From positions 448,001-512,000 of the forward strand of contig NZ_CP125098.1 of assembly GCF_030020805.1 (NCBI RefSeq): 64,000 nt of DNA. Direction: 5' to 3'. A program made the translations under genes and the position numbers. Origin of the DNA: Paenibacillus sp. RC67 (GTDB lineage Bacteria > Bacillota > Bacilli > Paenibacillales > NBRC-103111). Below, one piece after another: positions 52,781 to 62,448 of this stretch; the first letter of the stretch is position 1; each line of letters starts with the position of its first letter. The notes beneath the pieces are model-generated. The model was not told the DNA's origin and did no database searches. It saw only the letters and a program-made list of their open reading frames with translations.

Positions 52781-53604
52781 GTGATGAAGAGGGCGCGCTT
52801 ATTTTATATCGTTAAATGTGTAGTGCTATGGTCTATGATGGTTGTGCTTACGGGGACTTCCTACTTGATTCCTTTCATCGGGACAGCCGAAGTCACTGCT
52901 GTTGCCATAGCCGGAGGACTTCCGTCCACGGAGAAGCCCGAACCCTTTAACATAACAGACCCAAAAGAAAGAGCTGTCATTCAGAAAATAACGGATTGGT
53001 TAAATAAGTCAGTGGCGGTAGACGGTCCAACACATTTTGGCAGGCATGGCTATCCTAACGTATTGGAATTTAAGCTAACCAATAACCGAATGATTGTGGT
53101 TGAGCCGGCGTACCGCTGCGAGCAGCATTCCAATAAAGACGGGAGTGTATTGAGGCAATGTGGTCTGGTTAAAGGTGAAATCCTTGTAACGACGCCCAAT
53201 TATAAGCGGGAAAGGTATAAATCGCCGTTTCTCTATAATTGGCTTCAAGAAGGTTGGACTCAGGAGGAACGAAGAAATTCTAATAAACCTATTGAAACCT
53301 TAATAGAGAAGGATTTAGAGGAGAAGCGAAGCTACGCAAGCCAACTAGGAGAACAGGTTCGAGACGCGGCAATAGGGGGGAAGCTGCCTGGCTTCGCCGG
53401 TACCTATATGGATAGTGCTGCGGGGAAATTGTTCGTCGGAATAGTGGAAGGGTATGATACAACACGTCAATCGAAGTGAACATACCAGACACGATGGATA
53501 AGAACATGAAGCTGTTAAATCAGGTCGTGGACCCTAAATATATTGTAGTGAAAGTAACCAAGCCGTGGATGTATATGATGGGAAACCCAATTGCGTATGA
53601 GTAA
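52781..53604 (+). pseudogene. Secreted or membrane-anchored hypothetical protein, probably frameshifted near the 3' end
   Basis: The first frame gives 232 residues: a hydrophobic segment (~10-30, signal anchor) and a domain with two cysteines (YRCEQHS and LRQCGLV). It stops at 53479. A second frame starts at the overlapping GTG 53476 and adds 42 coding codons (NIPDTMDKNM ... VVKVTKPWMYMMGNP) ending at 53604. One additional A in CGAAGTG (53472-53478) would join them into one protein of about 274 residues. It may instead be two overlapping genes. No family recognised; the start codon is GTG after CGGAGG. Confidence 0.55.
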
Positions 53605-53676
53605 CTACTCTTTTTTACTACGTTTGGGCAATGCTATGATGTTTTCAGAAGACTCACACTGGTAACACTCTGCAAA

Positions 53677-53714
53677 ACAAAAGGTCCCCGGCGATATCCC
53701 GAGGACCTTTTATA
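53677..53714 (-). terminator. Terminator of the stalk-domain gene
   Basis: On the minus strand AAAAGGTCC and GGACCTTTT close the hairpin, followed by GTTTTG. It is nearly symmetrical and may also serve the plus-strand gene. Confidence 0.8.
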
Positions 53715-53722
53715 AATTATGG

Positions 53723-54532
53723 CTACTGAGCGTCCATAAAAGGCTTTTTATCCTTTAATTCATAAGTCATCCCTGACGTTGAAGAACTCAACAGCCATTG
53801 ACCTGCGGAGTCTTTGTACACTTGACATTTGAATTGGTACACGACGGATTCCGTCGGAGAGATGGTAATGCCGCCGCTGTTTTTTACAGCTTTGGAGACG
53901 GTGAAGCTTGCATCGAATGTGACGTTAGCAGCAGCGCCGTTAGCGTCCATGGCAACATTGACAACGTTTAATTCGTTCTTCTTGATTCCGTCTGCTTCCG
54001 TGATAGACATAGCGGTCTGGGTAAAGCTGCTGCTTTGCGCCATGTTATCAATCAGCTTGCGGATTTGCTGCTCCGGATTCGCGGTTGGGAATCCAATATT
54101 GACCGTACGCGTTGCTTCATTCCAGGTGACATCGGCACCGGCGGCTTCACTCACGAACCGCAGCGGGATAAAGGTGCTGCCATCTTTTATTTTAGGCGAT
54201 ACTTCCAAATTGTACTGATTCCGATTGACGGAAGCCGTCCCTTTGTTAATGGTTAATGTTAGTGTGAGATCTCCTTTTTTGGCGGATGCGGTTTGAGTGC
54301 TTTGCTCCCAAGTTACCGTGAAGCCGAGCTTTTCAAACAAGGCACGCATTGGTACCATAGTGCTGCCATTTTCGATATAAGGCTGCTGCTCCCAATTCAT
54401 TTTATCCTGTTGCAGGTAGACTTGAACCGGCGGTGCCTCTTGAGCGTTTGCCAAAATCGGAAAATCGAAAGGCAGCAGCATGGACACGAACAGGGCAAGG
54501 TGAGAAAACCTTGTTTTCGTTAACCAAGACAT
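53723..54532 (-). CDS. Secreted protein with copper amine oxidase N-terminal-like (stalk) domains
   Basis: 269 residues from the ATG 9 nt after GGAGG. A signal peptide (to about ANA-QEAPP) precedes tandem half-modules of the copper-amine-oxidase-N1 type: NGSTMVPMRALFEKLGFTVTWEQST and DGSTFIPLRFVSEAAGADVTWNEATR. The C-terminal ~110 residues are a beta-rich domain of unknown function. It shares the module with the protein at 2561-3265. Probably a cell-surface or matrix protein. Confidence 0.85.
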   Translation of the reverse strand: MSWLTKTRFSHLALFVSMLLPFDFPILANAQEAPPVQVYLQQDKMNWEQQPYIENGSTMVPMRALFEKLGFTVTWEQSTQTASAKKGDLTLTLTINKGTASVNRNQYNLEVSPKIKDGSTFIPLRFVSEAAGADVTWNEATRTVNIGFPTANPEQQIRKLIDNMAQSSSFTQTAMSITEADGIKKNELNVVNVAMDANGAAANVTFDASFTVSKAVKNSGGITISPTESVVYQFKCQVYKDSAGQWLLSSSTSGMTYELKDKKPFMDAQ

Positions 54533-54856
54533 GGAAACATACCTCCTGGCTCTAGTTGTATTTTTCATAGGTCTCTATATGGATTCGGAACATTCGTCGA
54601 TTATTAGGTTCTAATCCCGATTATTTGTATGAAGGTTCAGTTTCGCATTAATAGGACTTCCACATTTAAAGCGGAAATCCTTTTACCAAATGAGTCCAAA
54701 ATCGTAAATTGGTATAAAAGCTATGAATTAAAGAAAAATGGAAAAGGGTATTGCGGCAGTTTCCCTCTGGCGTTTTTTTTGGTATCTTGACAATAACAGC
54801 TTTTGAACAAAGAAGCATTAGGGAACGACAGGTAAATGAGGGAGGCGAACCGGCAA
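54533..54856. other. Intergenic region without recognised gene
   Basis: Divergent spacer between the stalk-domain gene and the glycosyltransferase. It contains a TTGACA at 54786 without a good -10, and the 19-bp sequence (54638-54656) that recurs upstream of yitT. Nothing else could be supported. Confidence 0.5.
54638..54656 (+). repeat. 19-bp sequence shared exactly with the yitT upstream region
   Basis: CAGTTTCGCATTAATAGGA occurs here on the plus strand and at 4250-4268 on the minus strand. Both copies lie in intergenic DNA ahead of a gene or in a divergent region. Confidence 0.6.
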
Positions 54857-55699
54857 ATGGAGCAACCGCTCGTTTCAGTTATTATTCCAACATACAATCG
54901 GCTCAATAGTGTATGCGAGCTTGTGGAATCGTTGTACAGGCAAACTTACCGTGCTCTGCAAATTATACTCGTGAACGATGCCGGAGAGTCGGTTCGTCTT
55001 GTAGAAGAACTGTATCCGGAGCTGGATTTGACGATTGTCGATCTAGAGAAGAACGTCAGGCACGTTCAGGCGAGAAATAGGGGTCTTTCGTATGCTCGTG
55101 GTGAATATGTGTTACTATGTGACGACGATGATCTGCTCCTGCCAACGCATGTGGAGCGGATGCTAGCGGCTATAACGGATGCGGATATGGTGTATTCTGA
55201 TGTGGAAATTTTCGAGTATGTGCTTGAGGGAGTAACGCGACGAGCGACGAAGCGTTTCGTGTTTGCTTATGAGCATGATCTGGAGGCCATGCGTAGTTTC
55301 TCTACGTTCGTTTCATCGGGATGTCTATATCGAAGAAGCTTGCATGACAGGATTGGTTTGTTCGATGCAGAGATGTACCACTACTGGGACTGGGATTTTT
55401 TCTTAAGGGCATCTGAGCACGGACGGGTAAAACGGGTACCAGCGGCGAGTGCACTCTATGCATTCTCTCAAAATGGAGGCAATATGTCGGGAGCGCATGA
55501 GGATATGCGTCCTTTTCTGGATCGATTGTCTGCTAAGCACCATCTGGGTGAGCTGCCTACGAAAAATTTCTTTATTCTGCTAGAGGAGCCTGAAATGCAA
55601 AGCCGCAGGGCGGTTACGGAAGTGCTGTGGGACGGGGAGCCGTTCGTTTCTCGAATAGCGGAATGGACGATTGAAGAATCAAAGCATCCAAAGGCGTAA
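54857..55699 (+). CDS. Glycosyltransferase family 2
   Basis: 280 residues from the ATG after GGGAGGCG. GT-A fold: SVIIPTYNRLNSVCELVESLYRQT, QARNRGLSYARGEYVLLCDDDDLLLP (the DxD-type nucleotide-sugar site), and WDWDFFLRASEHG, a likely acceptor or base motif. It transfers a sugar from a nucleotide sugar, probably for a surface glycan. No glycan cluster lies nearby. Confidence 0.88.
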   Translation: MEQPLVSVIIPTYNRLNSVCELVESLYRQTYRALQIILVNDAGESVRLVEELYPELDLTIVDLEKNVRHVQARNRGLSYARGEYVLLCDDDDLLLPTHVERMLAAITDADMVYSDVEIFEYVLEGVTRRATKRFVFAYEHDLEAMRSFSTFVSSGCLYRRSLHDRIGLFDAEMYHYWDWDFFLRASEHGRVKRVPAASALYAFSQNGGNMSGAHEDMRPFLDRLSAKHHLGELPTKNFFILLEEPEMQSRRAVTEVLWDGEPFVSRIAEWTIEESKHPKA

Positions 55700-55864
55700 A
55701 TCGATCGGGTGCTTTATGAAAAAAGGCTTGATGTATGCGCCCCTAGGGATGACAATATAGATATAGCAAAGTAATGGAACAAGTTTGATGTCGGCAAGGG
55801 AACAGGGATTAAGGAGCCATCCTTCCCTTCGATATCAGGTAAGGGCATAAAGGAGGAGCGCAGT

Positions 55865-57643
55865 TTGGCAGGCATGATGGAACGGGCTGAAAGAGTGCTC
55901 AAATCATATTATGGTTACGGAACATTTAGGGACGGTCAGAAAAAAGTTATTCACAGCATATTGGACAAGCAGGATACGCTAGGGATTATGCCAACCGGAG
56001 GAGGAAAGTCGATCTGCTATCAGGTGCCTGCGATGCTGATGCAGGGTACGACGATCGTCGTTTCTCCGCTGATCTCTCTTATGAAAGACCAGGTAGACGG
56101 ATTGGACAGTATCGGCATTCCGGCAACCTACATTAACAGTTCCCTGACATACGCTCAGGTAGAGGTGCGCATTCGCAAGGCGAGCCGTGGAGAATACAAG
56201 CTGCTCTATGTGGCACCGGAGCGTCTGGAATCGGAGCGGTTCATCGACCTGCTGACGGAGCTTGAGGTTCCCATGGTAGCGGTAGATGAAGCCCACTGCG
56301 TTTCGCAATGGGGACATGATTTCCGCCCAAGCTACCTTGCCATAAGCAGGCTGGTGGAGCATTTGCCGCAGAGGCCTATCCTTGCAGCTTTCACTGCTAC
56401 AGCAACCGACCAAGTACGCAATGATATCGTCAAGCATCTGCAGCTTCATGAGCCGGATCTGCATGTAACAGGCTTCGCTCGTGAAAATCTCGCCTTCTCG
56501 GTTATTAAAGGAGAGAATAAGCGTGACGTGATGCTGGATTATATTCGAGAGCATCAAGACGAAGTGGGTATTGTGTATGCCGCAACTCGCAAGGAAGTGG
56601 ACAACCTTTATGAGCTGCTCCGCAAGCAAAGAGTACCTGTAGGCAAATACCATGCAGGCTTAAGCGATGGAGAGCGTGCAGCAGCACAGGAACAATTCCT
56701 ATACGACGAAGTTCGCGTCATTGTAGCTAGCAACGCGTTTGGCATGGGAATCGATAAATCCAACGTTCGTTATGTTATCCATTATAATATGCCCAAAAAT
56801 ATGGAGGCCTATTATCAGGAGGCAGGCCGTGCTGGCCGTGACGGCGAGCCAAGCGAGTGCATGCTTCTATTCAGTCCTCAGGATATTCATATTCAGAAGT
56901 TTCTTATAGAGCAATCGATCAGTGACCCTGCAAGGCAGGCGCAGGAATATCGGCGCTTGCAGCAGATGGCAGATTATTGCCACACATCCCAATGCTTGCA
57001 GCGGTACATTGTCCGTTATTTTGGAGATGACTGTGAGGATTGTGGAAGATGCAGCAGCTGCAGCACGGAGCGACAGCTGACGGATATTACGGTTGAAGCG
57101 CAGAAAATATTTTCCTGCGTTCGCCGGATGAAGGAGCGCTTCGGCGCGACGATGGTCGCTGCCGTACTGAAGGGCTCCCGCAGCAAGAAGGTGCTGGAAA
57201 TGGGCTTTCAAGAGCTCAGCACGTACGGCTTGTTGAAAGACCGTACGGAGAAAGAGATTGTTGACTTAATACAGCTTCTGGTCGCCGAAGGCTACTTGCT
57301 GATTACAGAAGGCAAATACCCGGTTCTAAGACTGCAGGCCAAAGCACAGGCCGTGCTATCGGGTGAGGAGCAAGTTGTGCAGAAGATGCGCATCCGCACA
57401 GAGCCGGCTGCACGTGATGTGGAGACAGAGCTGTTCGATCAGCTGCGCAGCTTGCGAATGGAGATTGCCAAGAAGGAAGGCATTCCACCGTATATCGTTT
57501 TTCCAGACAGCACGCTGCGCGAGATGTGCGGCATCAAGCCGACCAATCCGGCGGCTATGCTCAAGATCAAGGGCGTGGGGGAAGCGAAGTTTTTCAAATA
57601 CGGAGCATATTTTATCGACTTTTTCAAAAATCAAAATGGATAG
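55865..57643 (+). CDS. recQ: ATP-dependent DNA helicase RecQ
   Basis: 592 residues from a TTG 8 nt after GGAGG. Walker A MPTGGGKS (Lys48), DEAH box at 141-144 (VAVDEAHCVSQWGHDFRPSYL), motif VI QEAGRAGRDG, a zinc-binding cysteine cluster (C ... CEDCGRCSSC), RQC winged helix, and a C-terminal HRDC domain (LRSLRMEIAKKEGIPPYIVFPD). It unwinds DNA 3'-5' in recombination and fork repair. An RNase H gene follows at 15 bp. Confidence 0.95.
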   Translation: MAGMMERAERVLKSYYGYGTFRDGQKKVIHSILDKQDTLGIMPTGGGKSICYQVPAMLMQGTTIVVSPLISLMKDQVDGLDSIGIPATYINSSLTYAQVEVRIRKASRGEYKLLYVAPERLESERFIDLLTELEVPMVAVDEAHCVSQWGHDFRPSYLAISRLVEHLPQRPILAAFTATATDQVRNDIVKHLQLHEPDLHVTGFARENLAFSVIKGENKRDVMLDYIREHQDEVGIVYAATRKEVDNLYELLRKQRVPVGKYHAGLSDGERAAAQEQFLYDEVRVIVASNAFGMGIDKSNVRYVIHYNMPKNMEAYYQEAGRAGRDGEPSECMLLFSPQDIHIQKFLIEQSISDPARQAQEYRRLQQMADYCHTSQCLQRYIVRYFGDDCEDCGRCSSCSTERQLTDITVEAQKIFSCVRRMKERFGATMVAAVLKGSRSKKVLEMGFQELSTYGLLKDRTEKEIVDLIQLLVAEGYLLITEGKYPVLRLQAKAQAVLSGEEQVVQKMRIRTEPAARDVETELFDQLRSLRMEIAKKEGIPPYIVFPDSTLREMCGIKPTNPAAMLKIKGVGEAKFFKYGAYFIDFFKNQNG

Positions 57644-57658
57644 TAGGTGCGTAGCGTA

Positions 57659-58324
57659 GTGGCCAAAGCAAAGTATTACGTCGTATGGGAAGGAAAAGTG
57701 CCTGGGATATACAATACTTGGGCGGAATGCCAGGCACAGACGAACGGCTACCCACAGGCGCGCTTCAAAGCTTATGAGAGCGAAGCGGAAGCCAAGACGG
57801 CTCTATCGCGCGGCTGGAAGGCGTCGTTTGCGGCAGCCAACGCTAAAGGCAGTTCGACTGCAGCAACGTCTGCTTCCGGCAGCCGTAAATCTGCTGGCGG
57901 AAGCTCCGTTAAAGAGGAGGCGGACCTCGATAGCCTCTCAGTTGACGTCGGAAGTCGAGGTAACCCCGGCATCGTCGAATACAAGGGCGTGCACACCCGA
58001 ACGGGAGAGGTTGTGTTCCAACACCCTCCTATTGCCAAGGGCACGAACAATTTGGGCGAGTTTCTTGCTATCGTTCATGCGTTGGCGTACTTGCAGCAGA
58101 AGGGCAGCAATATGACCATCTACAGCGACTCGGTAACGGCGATGAGTTGGGTGCGCAAGAAGGAAGTCGCGACCAACTTGGCTCGCGATGCTTCGACACA
58201 GGAGATATGGACGCTGGTAGACCGGGCGCTTGCTTGGTTACGAAGCAACACATACAGCAATAAGATCATGAAATGGGATACCAAGGCGTGGGGAGAAATT
58301 AAAGCCGACTACGGCAGAAAGTAA
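57659..58324 (+). CDS. rnhA: Ribonuclease H with N-terminal viroplasmin (RNA:DNA hybrid-binding) domain
   Basis: 221 residues. GTG start at 57659; a GTG four codons earlier has no better site. The N-terminal KYYVVWEGKVPGIYNTWAECQAQTNGYP is the caulimovirus-viroplasmin/HBD fold seen in eukaryotic RNase H1. A Ser/Ala-rich linker leads to the catalytic domain with all four acidic residues: SVDVGSRGNPG, NNLGEFLAIVHAL, IYSDSVTAMSWV and WDTKAWGEIKADYG. It degrades RNA in RNA:DNA hybrids and is likely cotranscribed with recQ. Confidence 0.92.
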   Translation: MAKAKYYVVWEGKVPGIYNTWAECQAQTNGYPQARFKAYESEAEAKTALSRGWKASFAAANAKGSSTAATSASGSRKSAGGSSVKEEADLDSLSVDVGSRGNPGIVEYKGVHTRTGEVVFQHPPIAKGTNNLGEFLAIVHALAYLQQKGSNMTIYSDSVTAMSWVRKKEVATNLARDASTQEIWTLVDRALAWLRSNTYSNKIMKWDTKAWGEIKADYGRK

Positions 58325-58349
58325 CCCTTCAATTTTCAACTGTTGACAT

Positions 58350-58383
58350 GTGCTTCAACCTGACCGGGTTGGAGCATTTTTTG
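58350..58383 (+). terminator. Terminator of the recQ-rnhA operon
   Basis: GTGCTTCAACC and GGTTGGAGCAT pair (with one mismatch) and are followed by T6. Confidence 0.85.
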
Positions 58384-58538
58384 TACTAGGGCTAGGATGG
58401 ATTATGACATTCTGGATTGACGGGGATGGCAACAGATCGCTGAGACTTGCAGTAAACAAAATCTCATTTTCCTACTGACCCGTTCCGTAAAATTACAGCT
58501 CAATGGGTATTATGATAGTAAAGGAAGGGTGATGGCTA

Positions 58539-59489
58539 TTGATTCGAATCTTAGCGTTTACGGAAAGCGATGGGATGGTCGAGGAGCTATCCTTGCAGGA
58601 GCTGCATCGCTCTGACGTGCGATGGTTTTGGGTCGATTTTGACCGTCCCACTGAAGAGGAAGCGAAGGAGCTGAGCGATTTTTTTCATTTTCACCCACTC
58701 GCTATAGAGGATTGCTTTCATCTGCTGCAGAGACCCAAGCTGGATTATTATGAAGATGTTCAGTTCTTCGTACTTCATGCCATTAATGAAATGACGTTGG
58801 GGGCAGAAGAGGTCGATATATTTTTGGGGGACCGTTATGTTGTCTCCTTTCACTTTGCTCAGCTCAAAGCGGTCGACGAAGCGTGGCTGCGGATTAAGGA
58901 ATCCAAACAGGTACAGGAGATCAATCATCTTTTTTGCGCTTATACGGTGATAGATCATCTGGTCGATCAATACTTTCCCTGCGTGTACCAAATCGAAGAC
59001 CAGCTCAACGAGCTTGAAAGCAATACAGGTCAAAAATCGATCGAGAAGCTAATGAGCGAGACGTTCGAAGTCCGTTCCAAGCTGCTGAAGCTGCGGCGTA
59101 CGATTTTTCCGATGCGTGACCTTCTTTACCGTGTAATCAGCTCGGATCGAATTATGGGCTTGAAAGATCAAGTGTTCTTCTTTTCGGATATTTATGATCA
59201 TTTGCTCAAGCTTTCGGAGATTTTGGAATCGAACCGGGATGTGACAGCGGATTTGCGGGACAGCTACATCTCTTTGAACTCCAACCGGATGAATAATATT
59301 ATGAAAACCCTCACGGTCATAACCACTATATTTATGCCATTAACCTTTATTGCCGGGATCTACGGGATGAATTTTCAAAATATGCCGGAGTTGAACTGGT
59401 CATGGGGCTATTTCGGGGTGTTGGCTGTGATGTTTGGGATCGGGGTCGGCATGTTTTTATGGTTCCGTCATAAAGGCTGGTTCAAATAA
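58539..59489 (+). CDS. corA: CorA family magnesium/cobalt transporter
   Basis: 316 residues. A long cytoplasmic N-terminal domain precedes two C-terminal helices, and the signature GMN is in YGMNFQNMPEL at the end of the first. The protein ends in a basic RHKGWFK tail. It forms a pentameric divalent-cation channel. GAAGGGTGATGG lies before the start. Monocistronic. Confidence 0.92.
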   Translation: MIRILAFTESDGMVEELSLQELHRSDVRWFWVDFDRPTEEEAKELSDFFHFHPLAIEDCFHLLQRPKLDYYEDVQFFVLHAINEMTLGAEEVDIFLGDRYVVSFHFAQLKAVDEAWLRIKESKQVQEINHLFCAYTVIDHLVDQYFPCVYQIEDQLNELESNTGQKSIEKLMSETFEVRSKLLKLRRTIFPMRDLLYRVISSDRIMGLKDQVFFFSDIYDHLLKLSEILESNRDVTADLRDSYISLNSNRMNNIMKTLTVITTIFMPLTFIAGIYGMNFQNMPELNWSWGYFGVLAVMFGIGVGMFLWFRHKGWFK

Positions 59490-59687
59490 GAAGCTTATAA
59501 AACGGAGAAAAAAGACGATAATGCGGTTCTATTTAAGCAAGATGCACCTAGATTGCCTCACAAGCTTGATTTTGAAAGTGAAAGATTCCTCCTGACCGTT
59601 TATAATCTAGGGCAGTGAATATCGGCCCCGGCAATCCTGAGAGTGGAGCGCCAATAGAGAGATGAACAGAATAGGAGAGGATTTTTC

Positions 59688-61142
59688 TTGTTTTTTGAAC
59701 GATTGAAACAAGGCTATTTTGGTAATGTCCGCAATGATATTTTATCGGGGTTGACGGTTGCTTTTGCCTTAATACCGGAAGCAATCGCGTTCTCCATAAT
59801 GGCGGGCGTAGACCCGATGGTGGGCTTGTATGCTTCCTTCACGATTGCCGTGACGATATCTATCGTAGGCGGGCGGCCTGGTATGATCTCCGCTGCGACG
59901 GGAGCGATGGCTTCTTTAATGGGGCCGATTATCGTGAAATACGGCTTGGATTATTTGTTTGCGGCGACACTTTTGACAGGGATACTGCAGTGGATATTAG
60001 GGGCTTGCAAAGTAGGACGCTTTATTACCTTTGTCCCGCAATCGGTTATAGTCGGGTTCGTCAATGCTTTGGCTATCATTATTTTCATGGCTCAGCTTCC
60101 TAACTTCGTTGGAGCGACATGGGGGATGTATTTGATGGTTGCAGGAACGTTGGCCATTATTTATTTGCTGCCGCGCCTCACGAAGGCAGTTCCTTCTGCA
60201 TTAGTCGCTATTATCATGATGACGATCATTACGATAGCAACGGGGGCTGACTTGCGGACGGTCGGAGACATGGGCGATATTCGCCAAGCGCTGCCGATGT
60301 TTCATCTTCCAGAAGTACCTCTAACGCTGGGTACGCTGCTCACATTGCTGCCTTATTCGTTGGCTCTGGCTGTTGTCGGGATGACGGAAACGCTGCTGAC
60401 AGCAACGATTGTGGATGAAATGACGGAGACCAAGAGCAACAAAAACCGTGAAATTCGCGGTCAGGGCATTGCCAATATCGTCACAGGCTTCTTCGGCGGC
60501 ATGGCAGGCTGTGCGATGATCGGACAAACGGTTATTAATGTTAAATCAGGTGGTAGGACGAGGCTGTCTACGTTGGTAGCGGGCATTTTTCTGTTATTTC
60601 TCATCATGGTGCTTGGTGACGTCGTGAAGCAGATTCCGATGGCTGCTCTTGTAGGGGTTATGTTCATGGTGTCGATTGGAACGTTCGACTGGAATTCCAT
60701 TCGGACCATTGGAAAAATTCCACGTGGTGACGCCATCGTCATGGTGCTGACAGTTGCCATTGTTGTAGCGACCTCTGATTTGGCCATTGGTGTTGTTTCC
60801 GGGGTTATCCTGAGTGCGGTACATTTCGGCTGGAAAATGGCGCGTCTACGCTGCAGCACCTTCACGGATGAGAACGGACATAAGGTGTACGAAATTTCCG
60901 GACAGCTGTTTTTTGGGACGATGATGCATTTTGTGGACCTGTTTGATTATGCGTCAGACCCTGAACAAATCGTGATCGACATGAGCGCATCTCATGTATG
61001 GGACCATTCCGCTGTGACGGCGTTAACCAAGGTTACTCAGAAATATGCCGGACTGGGAAAAAAAGTCACGCTCACCGGTTTGAATTCGGAAAGCCGCAAA
61101 ATTATTGAACGGATTGGGCTTTCCAACGGATCGGCTCATTAA
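59688..61142 (+). CDS. SulP family anion transporter with STAS domain
   Basis: 484 residues from a TTG 7 nt after AGGAGAGG. SulP core of about 12-14 helices with [25 protein letters not shown] and [23 protein letters not shown], then a STAS domain (~395-480, [21 protein letters not shown]). Relatives carry sulfate, bicarbonate or other anions. Substrate not evident. It has no carbonic anhydrase neighbour. Confidence 0.9.
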   Translation: MFFERLKQGYFGNVRNDILSGLTVAFALIPEAIAFSIMAGVDPMVGLYASFTIAVTISIVGGRPGMISAATGAMASLMGPIIVKYGLDYLFAATLLTGILQWILGACKVGRFITFVPQSVIVGFVNALAIIIFMAQLPNFVGATWGMYLMVAGTLAIIYLLPRLTKAVPSALVAIIMMTIITIATGADLRTVGDMGDIRQALPMFHLPEVPLTLGTLLTLLPYSLALAVVGMTETLLTATIVDEMTETKSNKNREIRGQGIANIVTGFFGGMAGCAMIGQTVINVKSGGRTRLSTLVAGIFLLFLIMVLGDVVKQIPMAALVGVMFMVSIGTFDWNSIRTIGKIPRGDAIVMVLTVAIVVATSDLAIGVVSGVILSAVHFGWKMARLRCSTFTDENGHKVYEISGQLFFGTMMHFVDLFDYASDPEQIVIDMSASHVWDHSAVTALTKVTQKYAGLGKKVTLTGLNSESRKIIERIGLSNGSAH

Positions 61143-61312
61143 CGCCATGAATTAGTCATTTAAAACAATCTTGAAATAGTAACACACCAAGTGATAGGAC
61201 AGGGCAGAATGAGAGGTTCAGCAGTAAGATGGGGTAGAAAAAGAGGTCCTTGTGAAGGAGCAAGGAATGTCAAGAGAAACCCATGTAACTTCGTAAGCGT
61301 ACGCGGTATTCA

Positions 61313-61346
61313 GATGGGGTATCCTTCCTCAGGTATACCCCACCTG
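61313..61346 (-). repeat. Probable internally deleted copy (D) of the palindromic repeat
   Basis: AGATGGGGTATCC and GGTATACCCCACCT are inverted around a 7-nt loop. The reverse complement, AGGTGGGGTATACCTGAGGAAGG, resembles the left end of copy C (AGGTGGGGTATGCCTCGGAGG). The ~150-bp core seen in A, B and C is missing. Confidence 0.55.
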
Positions 61347-61386
61347 ACACCTGCAGCTACCTTCGATTAATAAGTTTCATAGACTC

Positions 61387-61412
61387 AGCCCCTCATGAAG
61401 GGGTTCTTTTTG
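61387..61412 (+). terminator. Terminator of the SulP gene
   Basis: CCCCT and AGGGG with extra outer pairs form a short stem around CATGA, followed by TTCT5. Confidence 0.75.
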
Positions 61413-61450
61413 TACATAGGAGTAAAAGCGGCCAGCGCTATCTTGATAGC

Positions 61451-62110
61451 TTATTGCGGCGTATCGCTGCTCTGAATGACAATAAGCATTCCGGATGAAA
61501 TCGTAATGACCCCAACAGGTTCTATGAGCACATTGCTGATGCCAAGAGATTGACCTATCGTCAAGGTTGCGTTGTGTAGAGGGTACTGAAATCCTTCGAG
61601 TGTAATCCCAGTCACATCTAGGCTCAGCGGGAGCAATGAGACGTGAGAGTATTGATTATTATGAATTTGCAGTGGACGTCTATTATCGGTCAATGTGATG
61701 CGATTATACGCATCGACAATGCTGCATAAGACACCTGCCTCCAGCCCTTTGCGCAGCAAATGGAGATTAGCCAGCGAATGGTCCCAGCGTGTGCCAAGGA
61801 CGCCGCACAGTACGATTTCTGTCGGCTGCTGCTCTAATGCCCAGTTCATGGCCATTTCGGTGTCGGTCAAGTCCTTCATCACCGGATCGCAGGTTATGAA
61901 TCGCTTACTATCACGCTCGATTCGAAGCGCCTCCTCCGGAGTAACCGAATCGAAATCTCCAAGAGCAAGGTCTGGCGTAAATCCATGCTGCAGCAGGAAA
62001 AGAGCTCCTTTGTCTGCTCCGACCAGCAGGTCTCCGGGCTGTATAAGCCTAAGCGCCCACGGACCGAGATTTCCTCCGGAAAAAATGATAATGCGAGAAG
62101 CGTCTGACAT
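61451..62110 (-). CDS. thiN: Thiamine diphosphokinase
   Basis: 219 residues from ATG 62110. Transfers pyrophosphate from ATP to thiamine, making thiamine diphosphate. Seen: GADKGALFLLQHGFTPDLALGDFDSV (the catalytic TPK motif with Asp residues), DLTDTEMAMNWAL, and GTRWDHSLANL, typical for the two-domain enzyme; the C-terminal domain binds thiamine. Monocistronic here, whereas in Bacillus it lies near rpe and rsgA. AAAGGA precedes the start at 10 nt. Confidence 0.92.
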   Translation of the reverse strand: MSDASRIIIFSGGNLGPWALRLIQPGDLLVGADKGALFLLQHGFTPDLALGDFDSVTPEEALRIERDSKRFITCDPVMKDLTDTEMAMNWALEQQPTEIVLCGVLGTRWDHSLANLHLLRKGLEAGVLCSIVDAYNRITLTDNRRPLQIHNNQYSHVSLLPLSLDVTGITLEGFQYPLHNATLTIGQSLGISNVLIEPVGVITISSGMLIVIQSSDTPQ

Positions 62111-62448
62111 TGTACTCTGTTCCTTTCCTTTTACCTGCTTATAAGTCATTATATTGTAGCATATAAGGGAGAGCGTAAAGTACAGCCAAGAAACAATTTC
62201 AAGAGACCTTGGAAGCGGAAAAATTCTTATTGCAAGCGTGGATTATAGGATGAAGGAAGCCATGAGGCTGTCAAGCTTTTTGCGAGAATCCCTGAAATAT
62301 CGGGCCTTCTTATTACGTTAGTAACAGGTGTACAGTTGGAATATTTCTATGATAATGTTAACGTGTGCAGATATTGAAATGGAAAACAATTTATAAGTAT
62401 GCAAAAACCGTTTTTTTGATAAGGAATTCAATACTGGGGGAATAACGA
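62111..62448. other. Intergenic region without recognised gene
   Basis: Divergent spacer between thiN and the GDSL hydrolase gene. It is AT-rich toward the hydrolase gene. No riboswitch, clear promoter or coding sequence could be supported. Confidence 0.5.

Larger units (their letters stand above)
61143..61450. other. Gene-free convergent region with a repeat remnant
   Basis: Between the ends of the SulP gene and thiN. Besides the palindromic remnant (61313-61346) and a terminator (61387-61412), it holds a small hairpin TCCTTG/CAAGGA near 61240-61266. No coding sequence supported. Confidence 0.6.
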
